Source: Brevundimonas sp. AJA228-03
Lineage (GTDB): Bacteria > Pseudomonadota > Alphaproteobacteria > Caulobacterales > Caulobacteraceae
Direction of reading: 5' to 3'
Length of the DNA stretch: 64,000 bases
Assembly: GCF_017795885.1 (NCBI RefSeq)
Contig: NZ_CP059297.1
Coordinates: forward strand, 2,175,001 to 2,239,000
Shown here: one piece after another, positions 7,055 to 14,870 of the stretch
Layout: each line of letters starts with the position of its first letter
Position numbering within the stretch: position 1 is the first letter of the stretch
Translations under genes and position numbers: made by a program
The notes under the pieces: model-generated
What the model was told of the DNA's origin: nothing
Database searches by the model: none
The model's input: only the letters and a program-made list of their open reading frames with translations

Positions 7055-8902
7055 CTACTCTCTGGGTGCGACCGTCAGGGCATAGGCCCCTTCCTGTCCC
7101 GAAGCGAAGCTGCGGGCGCGGATGACATAGTCACCATCTTCCTCGACACTCCACTCGATCTTGGCATGGGTGTCCGACAGGCCGTCATCGTCCGAGATGA
7201 CCGAGGTGAACACGCCGCTTTCATCTTCCTGACCGACATCGATATAGGCGTCGAACGCATTGGAAACCATCGTCAGCCGCAGCTTCTCGCCGGCCTTCAG
7301 CGTGACCTTGTAGGCGTCGTAATAGCTGCCGTCCTCGGTCAGACCGTCGTCATCGGTCAGGGTTCCCCGCGCCGTCGCACCCACCAGGATGCTGCCCGGC
7401 AGGGGCTGCGGGCCCCGGTCGATCAGCTCCAGTGAATACAGGCCCTTGTCGTCGCTCGACAGCGGCAGGGCGCGGACGATGTAGTCGCCGTCGGCCGGCA
7501 GGATGTAGTTCAGGCGCGAGTCCGTGCCTTCACCCAGACCGTCGTCGTCCTCGGCTGCGGCGTAGAACTCCCCCTCCGCCGTTCCGATCTGCAGATAGGT
7601 GTCGAAATCACCTGAGCGCATGATGGCCTGGACACGGTTTCCGGCCACGCCGGTGAAACGATAGGCGTCATAGCCCCGGTTTTCGTCGTCGGTCGCGTCG
7701 CCGTCGACGATCTCGCCCTGGACGGTCGCCCCCACGGCGATCGGCGCAGGTTCAGGCAGCGGCGGGGCCTCCTCGAAGGTCAGGGTGAAGGCCCCCTCCC
7801 CGTCACCGTTGAAGGCCCGGGCCTCCAGGGCGTAATCGCCGTCCTCGTAGAAGGTGAAGGTCAGGCGCGAGTTGGTGCCCTCGCCCGCGCTGTCATCATC
7901 GGAGTCGACCGAATAGCGGCCACCAGCGTCCTGGGCTCGCTCGGCAAACAATTCGAGGAAGGTGTCGAACGAGTCCGAACTCATCGTGGCGATGATCCGC
8001 TGACCGCTTGTGGCGTGGAAAGTATAGATCTCGGCCGGAACACCGAAATCGTTCCTGTGGCTGCCCAGGTTGCCCTCCACCGTCTCGCCGAAGGCGATCG
8101 GATTGCGCGGCGCGGCCGGTGCGGCCTCTTCAACCTTGAGGGTATAGGCACCGTTGGTCGTGCCAGCCAGCGGCGCGGCGCGCACGATGAAGTCGCCGGA
8201 GGTCGGTGCCGTGAAGATCAGATAGGAGTTCAGCCCTCCTGCGCCGGAATCGTCATTGGACGCGATTTCCTGGAAAACGCCGCGGGCCGAACCGACCCGA
8301 ACGACCGCATCGAAATCGTCGCTGTTCAGGCTGATCGCATAGCGTTGACCCTCGCGAGCGCGGAAGCTGTAGGCGTCGTAACGGGCGTCATCGTCGTTCA
8401 CCGGATCGGTGTCCGTGATCTGGCCATCGATCTCTTCCCCGATCCGCAGTCCGGTCGGGCGCGGGGCGCGGGGCGGGGCAGCGCGTTCGCTGATCTGCAG
8501 CGTATAGTCTCCGCCTTCCAGACCGCTCAGGGTCCGCGCCCGGATCAGATAGGTGCCGGAGGCAGGAGCCACGAAACGCATCCGCGAGTCGGTTCCTTCT
8601 TCGAGACCATCGTCGTCAGACGCGAACGCCTCGGTAGCATCGCCCACGAACGCCTCCAGATAGGCATCGAACGATGCGGCGCGCAGCGTCGCCTCGACCC
8701 GCTGGCCTTCGCGAAGCCGGACCGAATAGGTGTCGTAGACGAACTGGCCGACATCGTCGTTATCGACCCTGGTGTCTTCTGCGGTCAGTTCGCCCGTCAC
8801 GGACTGACCCAGACGCAGAGGCGTGACCTCCTGGGCCAGAGCCTGACCGGCGGTGAGCAGAGCGATGGCGCTGACGGTGATGGCGAAAGAAGAACGGCGC
8901 AT
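7055..8902 (-). CDS. Secreted protein of five PPC-type beta-sandwich repeats
   Basis: 615 residues with a clear signal peptide (MRRSSFAITVSAIALLTAGQ, cleavage near AQA). The rest is about five tandem units of roughly 115-120 residues. Each opens with a G-x-TVxGxL/I-like strand, has a YDAY/YDTYxxxxxxGQR box, then an SxxFDTYL/FDAYL box, an acidic DDDGLGEGTDSRL box and a GDYxxxxxA strand. This is the layout of bacterial pre-peptidase C-terminal (PPC) domains, normally appended to secreted proteases, but no protease domain is present. The acid-rich loops suggest calcium binding (inference). The gene stands alone between its terminator and the divergent folD. Ligand binding or envelope function is the best guess. 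Confidence 0.8.
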   Translation of the reverse strand: MRRSSFAITVSAIALLTAGQALAQEVTPLRLGQSVTGELTAEDTRVDNDDVGQFVYDTYSVRLREGQRVEATLRAASFDAYLEAFVGDATEAFASDDDGLEEGTDSRMRFVAPASGTYLIRARTLSGLEGGDYTLQISERAAPPRAPRPTGLRIGEEIDGQITDTDPVNDDDARYDAYSFRAREGQRYAISLNSDDFDAVVRVGSARGVFQEIASNDDSGAGGLNSYLIFTAPTSGDFIVRAAPLAGTTNGAYTLKVEEAAPAAPRNPIAFGETVEGNLGSHRNDFGVPAEIYTFHATSGQRIIATMSSDSFDTFLELFAERAQDAGGRYSVDSDDDSAGEGTNSRLTFTFYEDGDYALEARAFNGDGEGAFTLTFEEAPPLPEPAPIAVGATVQGEIVDGDATDDENRGYDAYRFTGVAGNRVQAIMRSGDFDTYLQIGTAEGEFYAAAEDDDGLGEGTDSRLNYILPADGDYIVRALPLSSDDKGLYSLELIDRGPQPLPGSILVGATARGTLTDDDGLTEDGSYYDAYKVTLKAGEKLRLTMVSNAFDAYIDVGQEDESGVFTSVISDDDGLSDTHAKIEWSVEEDGDYVIRARSFASGQEGAYALTVAPRE

Positions 8903-9004
8903 GATGTTTCCCCCGGGATAAGCCCGTGGCGCACATAGACGACGATCCGCGACAACTGTAAATCGCCGCGCACCGGTCGATTCCTGACGGATGAGGAGCC
9001 AATC

Positions 9005-9928
9005 ATGGCGGACGACCCAATGCGCGCCACGATCATCGACGGGAAGGTCTTCGCTGCAGGCCTCGTGGGCCGCATCACGGCCGCGACAGGCGCTCTGATC
9101 ACGTCACACGGAATCAAGCCGGGTCTGGCTGTCGTGATTGTCGGCGAGGATCCGGCCAGCCAGATCTACGTCCGCAACAAGGGCGAAACCACCGCACGCG
9201 CCGGTATGCGGTCCGACACCCACAGACTGCCCGACACGACCACCCAGGCCGAATTGCTGAACCTGGTTCAATCCCTGAACGAGGACCCGGGCATCCACGG
9301 CATCCTCGTGCAGCTGCCCCTGCCCTCGCAGATCGATTCGGCCGCAGTGCTGGGCGCGATCGACCCGGACAAGGACGTCGACGGCTTCCACGTCGTCAAT
9401 GCCGGCCGCCTGGCCGTCGGACTGCCAGGACTGGTCCCCTGCACGCCGCTGGGCTCGACCATGTTGCTGAAGGCCCGGCTTAGGGATCTCTCGGGCCTGC
9501 ACGCGGTGATCGTCGGCCGCTCCAACATCGTCGGCAAACCCATGGCGCAGCTGCTCCTGGCAGAGAACTGCACCGTCACCGTCGCCCACTCCCGCAGCCG
9601 GGATCTGCCCGCCCTTTGCCGGACCGCAGACATTCTGGTCGCGGCGGTCGGGCGACCGGAGATGATCCGGGGCGACTGGATCAAACCCGGCGCGACCGTG
9701 ATCGACGTGGGCATCAACCGCGTTCCCTCCGCCGATCCGGTGAAGGCCGCCGAGGGCAAGACGCGGGTCGTCGGCGACGTGCTCTTCGCCGAGGCCGTCG
9801 AGGTCGCGGGTGCGATCACACCCGTCCCCGGCGGAGTCGGACCCATGACCATCGCCTGCCTGCTGGCCAACACCTATGTCGCCGCCTGCCGTGCGAACGG
9901 TATCGTACCATCGGCTCTGGATGCTTGA
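9005..9928 (+). CDS. folD: Methylenetetrahydrofolate dehydrogenase/cyclohydrolase FolD
   Basis: Bifunctional cytosolic enzyme that interconverts 5,10-methylene-THF and 10-formyl-THF. 307 residues, normal for the family. [15 protein letters not shown] carries the catalytic Tyr/Lys region, [13 protein letters not shown] and [15 protein letters not shown] are FolD signatures, and [17 protein letters not shown] is the Rossmann motif. [18 protein letters not shown] closes the protein. ATG at 9005 follows GAGGAG. It feeds one-carbon units to the metF/metH operon in this window, though it is not linked to it. Confidence 0.97.
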   Translation: MADDPMRATIIDGKVFAAGLVGRITAATGALITSHGIKPGLAVVIVGEDPASQIYVRNKGETTARAGMRSDTHRLPDTTTQAELLNLVQSLNEDPGIHGILVQLPLPSQIDSAAVLGAIDPDKDVDGFHVVNAGRLAVGLPGLVPCTPLGSTMLLKARLRDLSGLHAVIVGRSNIVGKPMAQLLLAENCTVTVAHSRSRDLPALCRTADILVAAVGRPEMIRGDWIKPGATVIDVGINRVPSADPVKAAEGKTRVVGDVLFAEAVEVAGAITPVPGGVGPMTIACLLANTYVAACRANGIVPSALDA

Positions 9929-10000
9929 AGCAAACCGTCGATGCGCGGATAGTCACGACTTGAAGACAGGCGGCGGGTGGCCGTCGAACGGAGGGTTTCC

Positions 10001-10651
10001 ATGGTTCGCATCAACTCGCGCTTCGGTATGGCGGCCGTCGTCATACTGGCGGTTCCGGCGCTTTCGGCCTGCGGCTACAACACCATCCCGACCAAGCAGG
10101 AACGCGCCCAGGCGGCCTGGGCCGATGTGCAGAGCCAGTACCAGCGCCGCGCCGATCTGATCCCGAACCTGGTCGCTACCGTGCAGGGGGCCGCCATTCA
10201 GGAGCGCACCACCCTGACGCAGGTCACCGAGGCCCGCGCCCGCGCCACGGCCGTTCAGGTTACGCCCGAGACCCTCAGCGACCCCGCGGCCTTCCAGCAG
10301 TTCCAGGCGGCGCAGGGCCAGCTGACCAGCGCCCTTTCGCGTCTTTTGGTCACGGTCGAGGCCTATCCCCAGCTTCAGGCCAACCAGGGCTTCCTGCAGC
10401 TGCAGTCGCAGCTTGAGGGCACCGAAAACCGCATCACCATCGCGCGCCGCGACTATAACGAGGCGGTGCGCGACTATAACATCAGCCTTCGCACCTTCCC
10501 GACCGTGATCTGGGCCAGGACCGTCTTTTCGGGCGAGGAACCGATGCAACTGTTCACGGCCACAGCAGAGGCACAGTCCGCGCCGCAGGTGCAGTTCAAC
10601 CTGAATGGTGCGCCGACAAACGCGCCGGGCTCGACGCCGCCGGCACGGTGA
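10001..10651 (+). CDS. lemA: LemA family lipoprotein
   Basis: About 216 residues. ATG at 10001 follows GAGGG, and the signal peptide ends in the lipobox LSAC (AVPALSACGYNTIP). The body is the long-helical LemA domain, with YQRRADLIPNLVATVQGAA, the VEAYPQLQANQGFLQLQSQLEGTENRI region (two overlapping stretches) and RRDYNEAVRDYN. Its stop overlaps the GTG of the TPM-domain gene (GTGA). LemA and TPM-domain proteins are commonly co-encoded, and their molecular role is unsettled. Confidence 0.93.
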   Translation: MVRINSRFGMAAVVILAVPALSACGYNTIPTKQERAQAAWADVQSQYQRRADLIPNLVATVQGAAIQERTTLTQVTEARARATAVQVTPETLSDPAAFQQFQAAQGQLTSALSRLLVTVEAYPQLQANQGFLQLQSQLEGTENRITIARRDYNEAVRDYNISLRTFPTVIWARTVFSGEEPMQLFTATAEAQSAPQVQFNLNGAPTNAPGSTPPAR

Positions 10652-11469
10652 CTTTGGTTTCCCTGGCCAGCCTTGCCCGCCGTGCCGTCGCCCTTGTCGG
10701 AGCGATGGTGGTTGTCCTGTACATGGGCACGCCGGCTTTCGCGGTCGAGCCGGACTTTCCTGCGCTCTCCGGGCGTGTCGTCGATCAGGCCCGGCTTCTG
10801 TCCCCGGAAAGGGAAGCCGAGATTACGGCCCGGCTGGCCCAATTGGAGACCGACACGGGCGATCAGTTCGTCGTGGTCACCCTGACCAGCCTTCAGGACT
10901 ACGAGATCGAGGACTACGGCTACAGGCTCGGCCGGGCCTGGGGCATCGGCGGCAGCGAAAGTGACAGCGGCGTCCTGCTGATTGTCGCGCCCAACGAACG
11001 CAAGGTGCGCATCGAGGTCGGCTATGGGCTTGAACCCGTCCTGACCGATGCCCTGTCGAACCAGATCATCCAGAACGACATTCTGCCGCCTTTCCGCGAA
11101 GGCGGCTTTGAACGAGGCATCACGGCCGGCGTCGATGCCGTGATCGGCCAGCTCAGACTGGATCCCGCAGAAGCCCGGGCCCGGGCCGTCGCCGCCGCTC
11201 CGACCGAAGCCGACGAACCGTTCTTTCCGGCCCTCATCATCGCGCTGATCTTTCTGTTTCTGTTGCTGAACCTCATGCGCGGTGCGGGAAGAAGGGGCCG
11301 GCGTCGACGCGGCCCGGAGGGTCTGGGCGACGTGATCCTGTGGGGAGCGGCCAATGTCCTGAGCAGCGCAGCCAGCAGTCGCTCCGGCGGTTCCGGCTTC
11401 GGCGGTGGCGGCGGCTTCTCCGGCGGCGGCGGCAGTTTTGGCGGTGGCGGGGCTTCCGGCGGATGGTAA
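10648..11469 (+). CDS. TPM-domain (YgcG-like) membrane protein
   Basis: 273 residues. An N-terminal signal or anchor segment precedes a TPM domain (LSGRVVDQARLLSPEREAEI, then TGDQFVVVTL and the VRIEVGYGLEPVLTD box). A membrane segment follows near residue 195 (FFPALIIALIFLFLLLNL). The C-terminal tail is almost pure Gly/Ser/Phe (GGGGGFSGGGGSFGGGGASG type), as usual in YgcG proteins. It starts with GTG overlapping the lemA stop, and its TAA overlaps the ATG of the next TPM gene. It is likely a membrane-anchored partner of LemA. Confidence 0.92.
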   Translation: MTLVSLASLARRAVALVGAMVVVLYMGTPAFAVEPDFPALSGRVVDQARLLSPEREAEITARLAQLETDTGDQFVVVTLTSLQDYEIEDYGYRLGRAWGIGGSESDSGVLLIVAPNERKVRIEVGYGLEPVLTDALSNQIIQNDILPPFREGGFERGITAGVDAVIGQLRLDPAEARARAVAAAPTEADEPFFPALIIALIFLFLLLNLMRGAGRRGRRRRGPEGLGDVILWGAANVLSSAASSRSGGSGFGGGGGFSGGGGSFGGGGASGGW

Positions 11470-12155
11470 TGCGGATCAAACCTGAAGAACACGCCGCCAT
11501 CGCCGCCGCCATCGCTGCGGCCGAGGCCCGGACATCGGGCGAGATTTTCTGTGTCCTCGCGCGACAGGTGTCTTCCTATCGGGACGTCAGCCTGGTCTGG
11601 GCGGCAGCAGTGGCCTTTATCCTGCCGCTGGCATTCATTCCCCTCGGGTTCGAGGCCAGGTGGTTTCCCGGTTTCGCCGTGACCTGGGAAGCCGCTCACC
11701 TTGCCGCCCGTGACGTGATGATCGGTCGGACCATCGGCGTCTATGCCGTCGTCCAGGCAGCGATCTTCATCATGGCCTATCTGTTCCTGCGTATCCCGCC
11801 CGTCACGCGCCTCGTCACGCCCGGATCGATCCGGCGCGACAGAGCCCGACAGGCCGCCATGCATCAGTTCCTGGCCCATGGCCTGCATGTCACGCGTGAG
11901 AGGACGGGCGTTCTGATCTTCGCCGCCCTGTCCGATCGTCAGGTCGAGATCATCGCCGATGAAGGGATCTACAGCCGTGTCGATCCCGACGTCTGGGCCA
12001 ACTCCGTCGCCGTCCTGACCGCTGGCCTGAAAGCCCGCCGCCCGGCAGAAGGTTTTGAAAGGGCCATCGCACTGGCAGGCGGCGTTCTGGCGGAGCATTT
12101 TCCGCCGCGCCCCTCGAACCCGAACGAGGTCCTAGACCGTCTCGTCGAGATTTGA
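11469..12155 (+). CDS. Second TPM-domain membrane protein
   Basis: 228 residues with the ATG overlapping the preceding stop (TAATG). The start of the TPM domain is visible (EEHAAIAAAIAAAEARTSGEIF). Two membrane segments follow (about residues 45-65 and 85-110), and then the rest of the fold (RTGVLIFAALSDRQVEIIADEGIYSRV, two adjoining boxes). It is the last gene of the lemA-TPM-TPM operon. The same three-gene order is common in alphaproteobacteria. Function is unknown. Confidence 0.88.
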   Translation: MRIKPEEHAAIAAAIAAAEARTSGEIFCVLARQVSSYRDVSLVWAAAVAFILPLAFIPLGFEARWFPGFAVTWEAAHLAARDVMIGRTIGVYAVVQAAIFIMAYLFLRIPPVTRLVTPGSIRRDRARQAAMHQFLAHGLHVTRERTGVLIFAALSDRQVEIIADEGIYSRVDPDVWANSVAVLTAGLKARRPAEGFERAIALAGGVLAEHFPPRPSNPNEVLDRLVEI

Positions 12156-12199
12156 GACCCGCATGGCCTTGGCCCGCATAATCGACTAGCGGGTCGGTC

Positions 12200-12937
12200 A
12201 TGCGTCTCATGACCTATAATGTGCACCGCTGTGTCGGCGTGGATCGTCGACTGGATGTCGAGCGGATCGTCGCCGTCATCGCCGAGCACGATCCTGACAT
12301 CGTCTGCCTCCAGGAACTGGACGTCGGCAGGGTCCGCACAGGTGGAGTGGATCAGGCCCGGACGATCGCCGACAGCCTGGGCATGACCGTTCGCTTCCAT
12401 GCCGCGATGACGGTCGAACAGGAGGAGTACGGCGATGCGATCCTGAGCCGCTGGCCAGAGCGCCTGATCCGGGTCGGGGCCTTGCCCACCGTCAGGGGCA
12501 TCCCGGGTCTGGAACCGCGCGGTGCCCTCTGGACCCGTGTGGAAAAACAGGACTGTCCGCCCTTGAATGTCCTGACCACCCACCTGGGGCTGGTTCCGCG
12601 CGAACAGCGGCTTCAGGCCGCCGCCCTGGTCGGCAAGGACTGGATGGGCCATGCCGACTGTCAGGGACCAACGATTCTGGCGGGCGACTTCAACGCGACC
12701 TCGATCACGCGACCCTACCAGACCCTGACCCGCAGGCTGGCGGACTGCCAGCGTCAGATCGGCCAACGACCGACGATCAAGACCTTCCCATCCGGCTTTC
12801 CGGCCATCCGCATCGACCACGCCTTCGTCAGTCCGCACATCCGGGTGGTTGGGGTCCGGGCTGCGTTTTCACCCCTGGCGCGGATGGCTTCGGATCACCT
12901 GCCCCTGGTCGTCGATTTCGAGTTTCAGGACGTCTGA
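12200..12937 (+). CDS. Endonuclease/exonuclease/phosphatase family protein
   Basis: 245 residues. The EEP fold motifs are in order: MTYNVHRCVG (N-terminal Asn), CLQELD (metal-binding Glu), LTTHLGL, LAGDFNA (Asp/Asn) and the C-terminal SDHLPLVVDF (catalytic His). It probably hydrolyses phosphodiester or phospholipid head groups, or nucleic acid. No signal peptide is seen. The stop overlaps the convergent phospholipase D gene by 13 bp. The two families are often neighbours, which hints at linked lipid metabolism. Confidence 0.92.
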   Translation: MRLMTYNVHRCVGVDRRLDVERIVAVIAEHDPDIVCLQELDVGRVRTGGVDQARTIADSLGMTVRFHAAMTVEQEEYGDAILSRWPERLIRVGALPTVRGIPGLEPRGALWTRVEKQDCPPLNVLTTHLGLVPREQRLQAAALVGKDWMGHADCQGPTILAGDFNATSITRPYQTLTRRLADCQRQIGQRPTIKTFPSGFPAIRIDHAFVSPHIRVVGVRAAFSPLARMASDHLPLVVDFEFQDV

Positions 12938-14394
12938 GGCAGAGGTCGCTGCGACCGATTGCGCCGCTTCCACGGACGGAAGGCGTCTGCGGTCGACACG
13001 GGGTCCCCCAGCTGGAATTCCGCGATCGTGCGCTGGACCATCGAGGGCGGCGTCGCGCCCAGCGGCGACAGGCGTCCCGTGTCGAAATCCTGGATCGCCT
13101 TGCCCGTCGAACCCGTGACGGCCTCGGCCGCCGCGAAGGCGTCCCCGCTGACGCCGATGAAGTGGCCGATGGTCTGGTGGCGATAGGCACGAATTCTTTC
13201 CCGACCAGCTGCGTCGTCCGGCGCGATGGCCACATCGCACTCGGTGTCGAAGCCCAGCGAGCGGTTGTTGATATTCGTCGAACCGATGCGCAAAAGGCGA
13301 TCGTCCACGATGGTCACCTTGGCGTGGACGATGATCCGCTCGCCGCCCCGGGTATTGGGGCTGAAGGCAAGGAAACGGTTGTGGACGTCGGCCGTTTCCA
13401 GCCGAAACAGGACCTCGGCACGCGCCGTGTCCATCGTCATGCTGTCGAACCAGCTGGGGCTGCGTCCCGTAGAGACCAGCACGATCTCGGGGCCGTCCGG
13501 TTCGGACAGCCGTTCGGCCAGGGCCCCGGCGATCACCGGCGAGGTGAAGTACTGGTTCTCCATATAGATCAGCTTTCTGGCCCCCCGAATGGCCGCCAGA
13601 TGCAGGCGTTCGTTCTCACGGACTTCAATCCGACCGCCGTATGCGGGTTCGGTCCGGGCGATGCCGACGCGAACGCTCTCGAAATCGACCGGCACGTCGT
13701 CGGGCCACGGGTCGCTTCCAGCCGGTTCGGGCACCGTCCTCTCCCACGTCGCCTTGAACCAGCGTTCGCGCGCAAGATCGCCCAGCGCCATGGCCGCAGG
13801 ACCGCTCATGACGCACATGGTTTCGTGACGGGGCGGAGAGATGACGCCGGACGGCTGGCGTCGACGCGGATCGTCGTCGAGATGCCCGGTGGAATCCCAG
13901 CGATCGACCGAAATGTCCCCGCCCCCGCAGAACGCCACGGCATCGTCGATGATGACCGCCTTCTGGTGATGACAGGCTCCGATCGGACCCGGCGAATCCA
14001 GTCGGAACTCCACCATCCGCTTGCGGAACCAGGTCTGGGCCTTGTGCGGATAGAAGCCCTGCGACGCCGCGATCAGCAGGGGCGACTTCCAGATCAACAG
14101 TCGCACATCCAGCTCGGGTCGCGTCTTGACCATCAACCGTAACCGGTGCCCGATCTCGGCCTGGCGGTCTCCGGTCCTTGTTTCCGGATCCAGACGGGTT
14201 CTCGGATCGAACTGCCACCCCAGCACCACGACCGACCGTCGGGCCTTGTCCAGGGCCGACGACAAGGCGTCGAAATAGGCCTCGTTCTCCATCAGGATCG
14301 ACAGCCGATCGGCCGTCTCGATACGCCAGCAGGTGTCGCCGGGAACCAGGACCGCCGAGGCGTCCAGGGTCGCGTGGTCGACCGCCTGCTCCAT
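12925..14394 (-). CDS. Phospholipase D-family phosphatidyltransferase/hydrolase
   Basis: About 489 residues with two HKD motifs: HHQKAVIIDD (about residue 156) and HAKVTIVDDRLLRIGSTNIN (about residue 360). Each supplies the His/Lys pair of the PLD active site. There is no N-terminal membrane anchor of the kind seen in cardiolipin synthase A, so a cytosolic or peripheral PLD is more likely. I prefer the ATG at 14394 (MEQAVDH); the frame extends to an ATG at 14448, but neither has a strong Shine-Dalgarno. Cardiolipin-synthase-like transfer or phospholipid hydrolysis are both possible. Confidence 0.9.
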   Translation of the reverse strand: MEQAVDHATLDASAVLVPGDTCWRIETADRLSILMENEAYFDALSSALDKARRSVVVLGWQFDPRTRLDPETRTGDRQAEIGHRLRLMVKTRPELDVRLLIWKSPLLIAASQGFYPHKAQTWFRKRMVEFRLDSPGPIGACHHQKAVIIDDAVAFCGGGDISVDRWDSTGHLDDDPRRRQPSGVISPPRHETMCVMSGPAAMALGDLARERWFKATWERTVPEPAGSDPWPDDVPVDFESVRVGIARTEPAYGGRIEVRENERLHLAAIRGARKLIYMENQYFTSPVIAGALAERLSEPDGPEIVLVSTGRSPSWFDSMTMDTARAEVLFRLETADVHNRFLAFSPNTRGGERIIVHAKVTIVDDRLLRIGSTNINNRSLGFDTECDVAIAPDDAAGRERIRAYRHQTIGHFIGVSGDAFAAAEAVTGSTGKAIQDFDTGRLSPLGATPPSMVQRTIAEFQLGDPVSTADAFRPWKRRNRSQRPLPQTS

Positions 14395-14554
14395 GTTGAT
14401 CGACCCGCCCGCCTGAATGATCCTGCCGGATCGCCCTTTTCGTCCCATTGAGGGCTGGTATCGTCAATGGCACAGCTGCGCATCGGTTCCACCACCGGAT
14501 TGTGTGACACTCTGAAATCAGGCATAAGGCGAAAGGGTCGAAGGGAGCACTCAG

Positions 14555-14737
14555 GTGCAGGCGCTGATCGAATTGCTGGCTGGCTTTATCGCGCTGCTCG
14601 TCACGGCAGCGCTGTCCCAGTTCGGCGTTGACATCGAGCGCCCACAGCGCGCGTCGCCCGAGGTGCACCGCGTTCGAGACTGCGACCAGCCGGCCAGGGC
14701 CGATTTCATCGCCGCACGTCGCGATCAGAAGTGCTGA
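14555..14737 (+). CDS. Small membrane-anchored hypothetical protein
   Basis: A 60-residue frame starting with GTG after a well-placed AAGGGAG. The N-terminus (MQALIELLAGFIALLVTAAL) is one hydrophobic helix, followed by a charged tail rich in Arg and Asp. There is no homology I recognise. The strong ribosome site and the clean gap between divergent neighbours favour a real gene. Confidence 0.5.
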   Translation: MQALIELLAGFIALLVTAALSQFGVDIERPQRASPEVHRVRDCDQPARADFIAARRDQKC

Positions 14738-14870
14738 TGCGACACGACTGATTTCGCCTGACGCGTGTTTCCTGAACCCGAAATGCTTTCGCCCTCCGGG
14801 ATCAGGCTCTAGGGTCACGGGTGCACCTGGCACGGAACGCCGCGCGCCCGCCAAACGAGATTGACCTTTA

